Below, one piece after another: positions 15,217-21,571 of a DNA stretch of 23,371 bases (positions are counted from its first letter, which is position 1; every line of letters starts with the position of its first letter). Origin of the DNA: Bacillota bacterium (GTDB taxonomy: Bacteria; Bacillota; Clostridia; Clostridiales; Clostridiaceae); assembly GCA_021779235.1 (NCBI GenBank), contig JAJYBA010000006.1:1-23371 (forward strand). Reading direction: 5' to 3'. A model generated the notes under the pieces. It was not told the DNA's origin. It searched no databases and worked only from the letters and a program-made list of their open reading frames with translations. The position numbers and the translations under genes are program-made.

Positions 15217-16659
15217 GTGAAAGAAATATACATTGAAAGACAAGAAGAATTTTTAAGAATTGCTATAAAGGAAAACAACAAATTAAAGGAATGCTTTATA
15301 GAAGAAGAGTGCAGTGGACCTATTCCAGGAGAAATATATAAGGGTGTCGTGAAAAATATTGTACCAGCAATCAAGTGTGCTTTTATAGATATTGGACACA
15401 ATAAAGATTGTTATATGTATCTTGATGAAAAGTTTAATAATACCAAGATAAAAAAAGGCGATGAACTTATAGTTGAAGTTTTAAAAGAAGAAATAGACAA
15501 AAAGGGAGCTAAAGTTACTAGTGCTTTTGGTATTCCTGGTACATATTCTGTGGTTGTAAATATAAATAAAGACATAAGCTTTTCTAAAAAAATAAATAAT
15601 AGAGCTTTTGAAGAAATGGTATGTAAACAATTGATAAAACCAGAGGATATAGGGGTAATGATTAGGACTAATGCCTTTGATGTGGATATTAATATTCTAA
15701 ACGATGAAGTTAAAGATTTATATGAAATATATAAATCTGTTAAAAACCGAGCTGAATATTCAAGAAATCCTATTTTGCTTTTTAGTGATGCTGGAGCTTT
15801 AAACAGAACTCTACGTGATATTTTAGATAGAAATACCTTTAAAATAGTATTGAATGATGAAAGTGATTTTAAGCTTGCAAAAGAATTTACAAAAAATCGA
15901 AAAGATATCAATGTAAAAGTAGAGCTTCATAATGAAAGTAGAATGCTATTTGATCATTACGGAATAGAAAAAGAAATACTCAGTCTTAGAAATCATAGAA
16001 TTCCACTAAAATGTGGAGGGAATATTGTAATTGATAAAACTGAGGCAATGTACGTAATTGATATTAATTCTGGAAAAAATATAAAAAGCCGAACACTTCG
16101 AAAAACTGCCCAAAGTACTAATATTGATGCAGCAGAAGAAATTGCAAGACAGATAAGACTCAGAAATCTAAGTGGGATTATTATAATAGACTTTATTGAT
16201 ATTGAGGATTCAGAGGTTAGGAAAAGTATATTAGACACTCTAAGAATGGGTTTTGCAGATGATAAAAATAAGACAGTAGTTTATCCCTTTACTGAATTAA
16301 ATTTGGTTCAAATTGCAAGGCGTAGGCGTGGTAAGTCAATATATGAGTTTATTGAAGAACCTTGTAAGCACTGTGGTGGAAAGAGTAGTAGAGTTAAATT
16401 ATCATATATACAGTTTTTGATTAAAAATGAAATTTTTAAGATGCATAAGGAACAGGACATCAAAGACATATATATTGAAATTGACGAAAATTATAAAAAG
16501 GATATTATGGAAGATGTTTTAGAATTCGTAAAACGAATAGGAGCTTTGGAAAATAAAGTCTATGTGAATTTTATTCCTCACTTAGAAAAATTCAAAGTAG
16601 AATCGCTAATTTTCGCAAATCAAATAAGAAATTTGCAAACATATAAGATATATGGGTAA
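15217..16659 (+). CDS. rng: Ribonuclease G/E family endoribonuclease
   Basis: A 480-residue single-strand-specific endoribonuclease of the RNase E/G family that takes part in rRNA maturation and mRNA decay. An S1 RNA-binding domain occupies about residues 35-120 (GEIYKGVVKNIVPAIKCAFIDIG). The catalytic metal-binding Asp residues are D282 (YVIDINSGK) and D325 (IIIIDFIDIED), 43 residues apart as in E. coli RNase E (D303 and D346). The zinc-link motif is C383-K-H-C386. Length fits RNase G (about 490); the long disordered tail of RNase E is absent. The start is GTG with AGGAG upstream. It follows the radical-SAM pair by about 20 nt and probably shares its transcript. Confidence 0.95.
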   Translation: MKEIYIERQEEFLRIAIKENNKLKECFIEEECSGPIPGEIYKGVVKNIVPAIKCAFIDIGHNKDCYMYLDEKFNNTKIKKGDELIVEVLKEEIDKKGAKVTSAFGIPGTYSVVVNINKDISFSKKINNRAFEEMVCKQLIKPEDIGVMIRTNAFDVDINILNDEVKDLYEIYKSVKNRAEYSRNPILLFSDAGALNRTLRDILDRNTFKIVLNDESDFKLAKEFTKNRKDINVKVELHNESRMLFDHYGIEKEILSLRNHRIPLKCGGNIVIDKTEAMYVIDINSGKNIKSRTLRKTAQSTNIDAAEEIARQIRLRNLSGIIIIDFIDIEDSEVRKSILDTLRMGFADDKNKTVVYPFTELNLVQIARRRRGKSIYEFIEEPCKHCGGKSSRVKLSYIQFLIKNEIFKMHKEQDIKDIYIEIDENYKKDIMEDVLEFVKRIGALENKVYVNFIPHLEKFKVESLIFANQIRNLQTYKIYG

Positions 16660-16665
16660 ATATGC

Positions 16666-16694
16666 TTTACAAACATATGGATATATGTTAGAAT
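16666..16694 (+). promoter_or_regulatory. Promoter of rplU-prp-rpmA
   Basis: TTTACA (16666-16671, 5 of 6) and TAGAAT (16689-16694, 5 of 6) are exactly 17 bp apart, and TG precedes the -10 (TGTTAGAAT). Transcription would begin near 16701, at the front edge of the leader RNA. The spacer is occupied by an inverted repeat AACATAT (16672-16678) with ATATGTT (16683-16689). Confidence 0.75.
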
Positions 16695-16700
16695 GTCTTT

Positions 16701-16812
16701 TGTAGACCGCACACACAAGGTTATAAAACATACTAGATTATAAAAAAACAAATTTACATAAATCTGTTTTAATTTACATAAAGGTATGTACCTGGGATGG
16801 CGAGACTGGATT
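16701..16812 (+). ncRNA. Ribosomal protein L21 leader (cis-regulatory RNA)
   Basis: The leader contains GTAGACCGCACACACAAGGTT (16702-16722, first 20 bases typical) and, just before the ribosome site, GTACCTGGGATGGCGAGACT (16788-16807). As I recall the Firmicutes L21 leader, these two blocks are its conserved parts, thought to mediate autoregulation of the L21 operon. Between them lies a variable AT-rich stretch that holds a perfect 12-bp direct repeat (16751-16762 and 16771-16782). The assignment is from memory of the motif and position, not from a covariance search. Confidence 0.75.
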
Positions 16813-16827
16813 GAGGAGGTGTATTTT

Positions 16828-17139
16828 ATGTACGCAGTTTTAGTTACTGGTGGAAAACAATACAGAGTTCAAGAAGGAGACGTTTTATTCGTTGAAAAAT
16901 TGAATGCTGAAGTTGAAACAACTGTTGAATTAAACCAAATTCTTGCAGTAGGCAAGGAAGAAGGTTTAGTAGTTGGAAAACCTGTAGTTGAAGGAGCTAA
17001 AGTTGTTGCTAAGGTTTTAGCACAAGGAAAAGCTAAAAAGGTTATAGTTTTCAAGTATAAGAGAAAGAAAGACTACAGAAAGAAACAAGGACACAGACAA
17101 GCATATACTAAGATTCAAATCGAGAAGATTGAAGCTTAA
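16828..17139 (+). CDS. rplU: 50S ribosomal protein L21
   Basis: A 103-residue primary 23S rRNA-binding protein. It begins MYAVLVTGGKQYRVQEGD and ends in the basic KKVIVFKYKRKKDYRKKQGHRQ segment that marks L21. ATG 16828 is correct because GAGGAGGTG (16813-16821) lies just upstream. An in-frame ATG at 16786 would start inside the leader RNA and add 14 residues not found in L21. It is the first gene of the classic rplU-prp-rpmA trio, probably controlled by the preceding leader. Confidence 0.98.
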   Translation: MYAVLVTGGKQYRVQEGDVLFVEKLNAEVETTVELNQILAVGKEEGLVVGKPVVEGAKVVAKVLAQGKAKKVIVFKYKRKKDYRKKQGHRQAYTKIQIEKIEA

Positions 17140-17141
17140 TT

Positions 17142-17474
17142 ATGGTTAAAGTTGAATTTGTTCGAAGCTCAGGTAAAATAGTTTCTTTTAAAATGAAAGG
17201 TCATGCGATGCCAAGAGAAGCACAATTAGATGTTGATTTAGTTTGTGCAGCAATTTCAGCAATTTCTCAAACTACAGTTATTGGGATTGAGGAAGTGTTA
17301 AAAATCAAAACAAAGTATGATATAGAGGATGGATTTCTGAACTTAAATTTAGAAGATGCAACTCTAGGTGATATCGAAAGATGTCAAGTTTTGCTTGAAA
17401 CAATGATACTTGGACTTAAAAGTATAGAAATTACTTATGGTGACTATATAAAAGTAGAAACAGAGGAGGTGTAA
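17142..17474 (+). CDS. prp: Ribosomal-processing cysteine protease Prp
   Basis: A 110-residue cysteine protease (YsxB family) that removes the N-terminal extension of L27 in Firmicutes. The catalytic His lies in KGHA (H21) and the catalytic Cys in DLVCAAIS (C35); the gap is 14 residues, and the loop between (MPREAQLDVD) lacks the Gly often found before the Asp. It lies between its probable substrate gene rpmA and rplU. The start is 2 nt after the rplU stop with only a weak ribosome site (GAGAAG), so it is likely translated by coupling, which would keep it below the ribosomal proteins in amount. Confidence 0.93.
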   Translation: MVKVEFVRSSGKIVSFKMKGHAMPREAQLDVDLVCAAISAISQTTVIGIEEVLKIKTKYDIEDGFLNLNLEDATLGDIERCQVLLETMILGLKSIEITYGDYIKVETEEV

Positions 17475-17478
17475 TACC

Positions 17479-17781
17479 ATGCTAGTTATGAACCTTCAGT
17501 TATTTGCTCACAAAAAAGGAGTAGGTAGCTCAAGAAACGGTAGAGATAGTGAATCTAAGAGACTTGGAACTAAACGTGCAGACGGACAATTCGTTCTTGC
17601 AGGTAATATTTTAGTAAGACAAAGAGGAACAAAAATCCATCCAGGAAACAATGTTGGAATAGGTGGAGATGACACTCTTTTCGCTAAAGTTGATGGAGTT
17701 GTGAAATTCGAAAGAATGGGAAAAACTAAGAAAAAAGCAAGCGTTTATCCTGTTGATGTAGAAATTTCTATAGCTGAATAG
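17479..17781 (+). CDS. rpmA: 50S ribosomal protein L27 with cleavable N-terminus
   Basis: A 100-residue protein that reaches the peptidyl-transferase centre with its N-terminus. The first ten residues, MLVMNLQLFA, are the Firmicutes extension, and mature L27 would begin HKKGVGSS. The stretch NLQLFA/HKKG fits the Prp cleavage pattern (typically NLQFFA/SKKG). KRADGQFVLAGNILVRQRGTKIHPG is the conserved body. GGAGG lies 9 nt before ATG 17479; a second in-frame ATG at 17488 is too far from it. A terminator follows within 10 nt. Confidence 0.98.
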   Translation: MLVMNLQLFAHKKGVGSSRNGRDSESKRLGTKRADGQFVLAGNILVRQRGTKIHPGNNVGIGGDDTLFAKVDGVVKFERMGKTKKKASVYPVDVEISIAE

Positions 17782-17784
17782 TTT

Positions 17785-17810
17785 AAGGCACCCTTAAAGG
17801 GTGCTTTTTT
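17785..17810 (+). terminator. Intrinsic terminator after rpmA
   Basis: GCACCCT (17788-17794) pairs with AGGGTGC (17798-17804) across a 3-nt loop, extended by AAG with TTT, and is followed by a run of six T residues (17805-17810). Confidence 0.9.
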
Positions 17811-17834
17811 AAAATTCTCTTTCGGAGGATAGTG

Positions 17835-18371
17835 ATGAGTGAATTAGAAAATTATATAAGTTTACTTAGGAAACAAAGACACGATTTTATGAATGATCTG
17901 CAAGTTATATATGGATATTTGCAAATGAAAAGACCCCAAGGTGCCTTGGAATACATAGATAGATTATCCAAGGAAAATGAGATTATTAGTGAAATTTATA
18001 AATTACAAGATAATGGATTTTCACTATGCCTTGAGAATAACATTAAAAAATTATGGGCAAATGAAGTAAAAGTAGAAATAGATATTGAAATTAGTAATTT
18101 TAAAAATAAAATCTTTGAAAATGGATACAATAAAAAAAGTGATTTGGTTAACACTATATTTATGGAACTAGAAGATACTAATCAGAATTTTGTTTATATT
18201 TATATATTTGAAGATGAATTAGGCGAAAGTCTACTTATTACTAATAATGAAGCCATGTCTGACGAAATAAGCTGGATGGATGAGTGGCAACAGATAGATA
18301 TAACAATAGATGATTTAAGAATTTATAGATGTGCTTTTGATAATAATATAGCTTATAGATTAATATTCTAA
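17835..18371 (+). CDS. Spo0B-like protein with histidine phosphotransfer box
   Basis: A 178-residue protein between rpmA and obgE, the place of spo0B in Bacillus. The N-terminal helix pair carries LLRKQRHDFMNDLQVIYGYL (10-29), very close to the Spo0B H-box; H16 corresponds to the phosphorylated His (H30) of Spo0B. After the helical hairpin (to about residue 60) there is a poorly conserved C-terminal half resembling a degenerate kinase ATPase fold without visible ATP-binding N, G1 or G2 motifs. Length is near Spo0B (192). Clostridia are generally held to phosphorylate Spo0A directly without the Spo0F-Spo0B relay, so the role is open. ATG 17835 is preferred over GTG 17832 because GGAGG (17824-17828) is only 3 nt from the latter. 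Confidence 0.8.
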   Translation: MSELENYISLLRKQRHDFMNDLQVIYGYLQMKRPQGALEYIDRLSKENEIISEIYKLQDNGFSLCLENNIKKLWANEVKVEIDIEISNFKNKIFENGYNKKSDLVNTIFMELEDTNQNFVYIYIFEDELGESLLITNNEAMSDEISWMDEWQQIDITIDDLRIYRCAFDNNIAYRLIF

Positions 18372-18440
18372 GAAATTAGAATATATTTAATATATTAAAA
18401 TTAAACAAAATAGAAAATGCGCTAAGGTAAGGTGAAATAT

Positions 18441-19724
18441 ATGTTTATTGATACAGCCAAGATTTTTGTTAAATCAGGGGACGGTGGAAGTGGATCCGTT
18501 TCGTTTAGAAGAGAAAAATACATGCCACTAGGTGGACCAGATGGTGGAGATGGTGGAGACGGTGGAGATGTAATATTAATAGCTGATGGTAATATGACTA
18601 CTCTTTTGGACTTTTCTTATGCTAGAAAGTTTATAGCAGAAAGTGGAGTCAGAGGGTCAGGTTCTAAGTGCTATGGAAAAGCTGGAGAAGATTTGTACGT
18701 TAAAGTTCCAATGGGCACAATTGTAAGAGATGTGGAAACAGACAAAATAATGTGTGATTTATCCCACGCAGGCGACAAATATGTAGTTTGTCGAGCAGGA
18801 AAAGGCGGAAAAGGTAATGTTAAGTTTTGTACGCCTACGAGGCAAGCTCCAAACTTTGCTGAGCCAGGAATGCCAGGAGAAGAGAGATGGATTAAGCTAG
18901 AACTTAAGCTTTTAGCTGATGTTGGACTCTTAGGATTTCCAAATGTAGGTAAGTCAAGCTTGCTTTCAGTGGTGTCAAAAGCAACCCCTAAAATTGCTAA
19001 TTATCACTTTACAACTTTAAAACCAAGTTTAGGAGTAGTAAGTGTGAAAGGTGTACAGAGCTTTGTTATGGCTGATATACCAGGAATAATTGAAGGAGCA
19101 GCTGAGGGCGTAGGTCTTGGAATAGATTTTTTAAGACATATTGAAAGAACTAGAATGCTTATTCATGTAGTTGATATTTCAGGAATTGAAGGTAGAGATC
19201 CTGTAGAGGACTTTATAAAAATAAACGAAGAACTTAAAAAATATGATGTTAAACTGTGGGATAGACCGCAAATAGTAGCTGCAAATAAGAGTGATATGCT
19301 ATTTGATGAGGAAGTCTTTGAAAACTTTAAGAAGAAATTAAATGGAATGGGATATGATGACAGTAAAATATTTAAAATATCTGCAGCTACAAGTCAAGGT
19401 GTAGAAGACTTGATGAAAGAAGCAGCTAGGATGTTAACTACTATTCCAGTTACTGAACTTGTGATAAGTGATGAAGACAAATTCATAGTAGAAGAAAAGA
19501 GATTTACTTACACTATTAATGTAAATGAAGAAGGAACTTTTGTTATTGAAGGAAGTTTTGTTGATAGATTACTAAATGCTGTTAATGTAAATGAACCGGA
19601 TTCTCTTAAATATTTCCATAAAGTATTAAAGAATAAAGGAGTATTTGATGCACTAGTTGCAAAAGGAATTCAAGATGGGGATTTAGTAAGACTACAAAAC
19701 TTTGAATTTGAATTCTTATTATAA
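18441..19724 (+). CDS. obgE: GTPase Obg (ribosome assembly and stress)
   Basis: An essential GTPase that acts in 50S subunit assembly and, in Bacillus, in the general stress response and sporulation. The 427-residue protein has the glycine-rich Obg domain (1-158, with repeated GGDGG), a G domain (about 159-330) with G1 GFPNVGKSS (165-173), G3 DIPG, G4 NKSD and G5 SAA, and the C-terminal OCT domain (about 345-427) found in Gram-positive Obg. ATG 18441 has AAGGTG at 6 nt; an in-frame GTG at 18432 overlaps that site and is less likely. It follows the Spo0B-like gene by about 70 nt, the same order as in Bacillus. Confidence 0.97.
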   Translation: MFIDTAKIFVKSGDGGSGSVSFRREKYMPLGGPDGGDGGDGGDVILIADGNMTTLLDFSYARKFIAESGVRGSGSKCYGKAGEDLYVKVPMGTIVRDVETDKIMCDLSHAGDKYVVCRAGKGGKGNVKFCTPTRQAPNFAEPGMPGEERWIKLELKLLADVGLLGFPNVGKSSLLSVVSKATPKIANYHFTTLKPSLGVVSVKGVQSFVMADIPGIIEGAAEGVGLGIDFLRHIERTRMLIHVVDISGIEGRDPVEDFIKINEELKKYDVKLWDRPQIVAANKSDMLFDEEVFENFKKKLNGMGYDDSKIFKISAATSQGVEDLMKEAARMLTTIPVTELVISDEDKFIVEEKRFTYTINVNEEGTFVIEGSFVDRLLNAVNVNEPDSLKYFHKVLKNKGVFDALVAKGIQDGDLVRLQNFEFEFLL

Positions 19725-19759
19725 AAGATAAGTATATTTAAATTTATCTTATAAGAATG

Positions 19760-19869
19760 TATACTTTACGCGGGGACAAATTTCATTTTAATAAAATATT
19801 TGTTCGTGAAAAGTATAAACTGCTGCGGAATTCACTTTATTGTTATGAAAAAATATGACCGTGAGCAGT
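19760..19869 (+). ncRNA. Structured leader of yhbY (two consecutive stem-loops)
   Basis: Two strong stems lie one base apart. The first is TATACTTT (19760-19767) with AAAGTATA (19810-19817), continued inside by CGCG with CGTG, by GACAAAT with ATTTGTT across a GG bulge, and by ATTTT with AAAAT. The second is ACTGCT (19819-19824) with AGCAGT (19864-19869), continued by CGG with CCG. The yhbY ribosome site AGGAGG (19876-19881) follows 6 nt later. No T-run follows either stem, so this is not a simple terminator. I do not know a named RNA family that it matches. Confidence 0.5.
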
Positions 19870-19886
19870 ATAACTAGGAGGATATT

Positions 19887-20177
19887 ATGATTACAAGTAA
19901 GCAAAGAAGTTATTTAAGAACTCTTGCAAATCCGCTGCAACCTATATTTCAGGTTGGAAAAGCTGGGATAGAAGAAAATTTTTTAAAACAGGTAGAGGAT
20001 GCACTAGAATCTAGAGAGATTATTAAAATTAAAGTTTTAAATAATAGTGGCATAACTGCTAGAGAAGCTTCAGATATAATCTGTGAGGCTATAAGCTGTG
20101 AAGGAATTCAAGCTATTGGAAATAAATGTGTATTGTATAAAAGGTCTTTAAAAAAGCCTAAAATTGAATTACCATAA
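19887..20177 (+). CDS. yhbY: YhbY family RNA-binding ribosome assembly protein
   Basis: A 96-residue single-domain CRM (CRS1-YhbY) protein that binds pre-50S particles. It begins MITSKQRSYLRTLANPLQPIFQVGKAGI; the GKAGI loop is the family's GxxG RNA-binding element, and LESREIIKIKVLNNS is the conserved core strand. AGGAGG lies 5 nt before the ATG. It is separated from obgE by a 162-nt region with strong predicted RNA structure and is followed directly by a terminator whose 5' arm starts at its stop codon, so it may be controlled separately from its neighbours. Confidence 0.95.
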   Translation: MITSKQRSYLRTLANPLQPIFQVGKAGIEENFLKQVEDALESREIIKIKVLNNSGITAREASDIICEAISCEGIQAIGNKCVLYKRSLKKPKIELP

Positions 20178-20202
20178 AAGCATGTAATTTTACATGCTTT
20201 TT
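20177..20202 (+). terminator. Intrinsic terminator after yhbY
   Basis: AAAGCATGTA (20177-20186) pairs with TACATGCTTT (20191-20200) across a 4-nt loop; the T-run extends to 20202. It overlaps the last base of the yhbY stop codon. The 5' A-run may allow some activity in the other direction. Confidence 0.88.
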
Positions 20203-20340
20203 CCTCTATGTAAAATTATAACTTGTGCTACTATTTCCCAGGTTATATTAAAAAATAGGTTATCAACTTGCTAGTTAGGTATATTTTAATTTGCATTATT
20301 TTATTTCAGATGTTTTATTACAATATAGAGAGGTGTTACA

Positions 20341-20940
20341 GTGAAAAAGGCCATTTTTGGAGGAACTTTTGATCCAATCCACATAGGTCACGTACATATT
20401 GCCTATGAAGCATTATACAATTTACATTTGGACAAGATTTTATTCATGCCAGCAGGAAATCCACCGCATAAAATTAATAAAACAATTACAGATGCTCAAA
20501 TTAGATATGATTTAGTTAAAAGCGCAATAGAGCACGAAACCCACTTTGAAATAAGTGATTATGAAATAAATAAAAAAGAAAATAGTTATACTTATGAGAC
20601 AGTTGAACTTTTTAGTAAACTAGAGCATAATATAGAATGGTATTTTTTAATTGGTGTTGATAGCTTAATGGATCTAGATAATTGGAAAAATGTAGAACGT
20701 ATATTAAATAGTTGTAAGTTGGTGGCTTATAATAGGGCGGGATTTACAATGGAAGAAGTGCTAAAGCAGAAGCATCATATAGAACAAAAATTCAATAAGA
20801 AAATAATTTTTCTTAATATGCCAATTATAGACATATCTTCAACTAATATTAGGAATAATATAAAAGAGGGCAAAAATGTTAATTATCTTCTTCCATGTGG
20901 TGTAGATGGAATTATTGATAGGCTTCAGCTATATAAATAG
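20341..20940 (+). CDS. nadD: Nicotinate-nucleotide adenylyltransferase
   Basis: Joins ATP and nicotinate mononucleotide to form deamido-NAD, the penultimate step of NAD synthesis. The 199-residue protein has the nucleotidyltransferase HxGH motif in GGTFDPIHIGHVH (about 5-17) and the late ISSTNIRNNI motif. FLIGVDSLMDLDNWKN is typical of NadD. The start is GTG with GAGAGGTG 6 nt upstream. It lies in the order yhbY-nadD-yqeK-LCP, common in Firmicutes. The 160-nt gap before it follows a terminator, so a promoter there is expected; TACAAT (20319-20324) could be a -10, but no convincing -35 is seen. Confidence 0.97.
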   Translation: MKKAIFGGTFDPIHIGHVHIAYEALYNLHLDKILFMPAGNPPHKINKTITDAQIRYDLVKSAIEHETHFEISDYEINKKENSYTYETVELFSKLEHNIEWYFLIGVDSLMDLDNWKNVERILNSCKLVAYNRAGFTMEEVLKQKHHIEQKFNKKIIFLNMPIIDISSTNIRNNIKEGKNVNYLLPCGVDGIIDRLQLYK

Positions 20941-20994
20941 AAGCAAATAGTTGATATTTATTTTCTGTATAAGAACAATACTAGGAGGATTTAA

Positions 20995-21567
20995 ATGTGG
21001 AATGAGAAAGAAATGCTTGATTATTTGCATATAAATTTAAAAGAAAGTAGATTAAGGCATAGCTTAAGTGTTAGTGAAACAGCAGTAGCACTAGCCACTA
21101 AATATGGAGAAGATATAGATAAAGCAAGAATTGCAGGTTTAGTACATGACTGTGTTAAGAATATGAAGGATGGGCAACTTATAGAGGTTGCTAGGCTCCA
21201 TGGAATACAGCTAGATGAAATATACTTACAAAACCCATCAATTTTGCATGGCCTAGTAGGTAGTATAATAGCTAGAGAAGTTATGGGAATAGAAGATGAA
21301 GATATCTTAAGTGCTATTCGCTATCATACTACTGGTAGAAAAAACATGAGCATTTTAGAGAAGATAATTTATATTGCAGATTACATAGAGCCATTAAGGA
21401 AATTCAATGGCGTAGAGGAATTAAGAAGTTTAAGTGAGATGGATTTAGATGCAGCAGTAATACAGTCACTTGAAAATACCATAAAATATGTTATAATTCA
21501 AAAGCAACTATTGCATACAGATACAGTAGAAGCAAGAAATTATTTATTAAGCAAACATAGTAGGTGA
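20995..21567 (+). CDS. yqeK: YqeK family HD-domain Ap4A hydrolase
   Basis: A 190-residue HD-domain phosphohydrolase. YqeK enzymes split diadenosine tetraphosphate (Ap4A) symmetrically into two ADP. The metal site is seen in RLRHSLSV (H22), AGLVHDCVK (H51-D52), the later His residues of LHGLVGS and RYHTTG, and the final Asp in YIADYIEPLR. AGGAGG lies 7 nt before the ATG. It is regularly encoded after nadD, which also works on adenine dinucleotides. The stop codon is only 4 nt before the next start, so it is translated with the LCP gene. Confidence 0.93.
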   Translation: MWNEKEMLDYLHINLKESRLRHSLSVSETAVALATKYGEDIDKARIAGLVHDCVKNMKDGQLIEVARLHGIQLDEIYLQNPSILHGLVGSIIAREVMGIEDEDILSAIRYHTTGRKNMSILEKIIYIADYIEPLRKFNGVEELRSLSEMDLDAAVIQSLENTIKYVIIQKQLLHTDTVEARNYLLSKHSR

Positions 21568-21571
21568 GAGT

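Noticed and set aside
15411..15911. 166-codon open frame on the minus strand
   Set aside because: Antisense to rng, whose S1 domain and continuous homology account for this DNA; the translation shows no recognisable motif.
18541..18570. Tandem GGTGGAGA-like repeat
   Set aside because: It encodes the glycine-rich loop typical of the Obg domain, so the repetition is explained by protein sequence.
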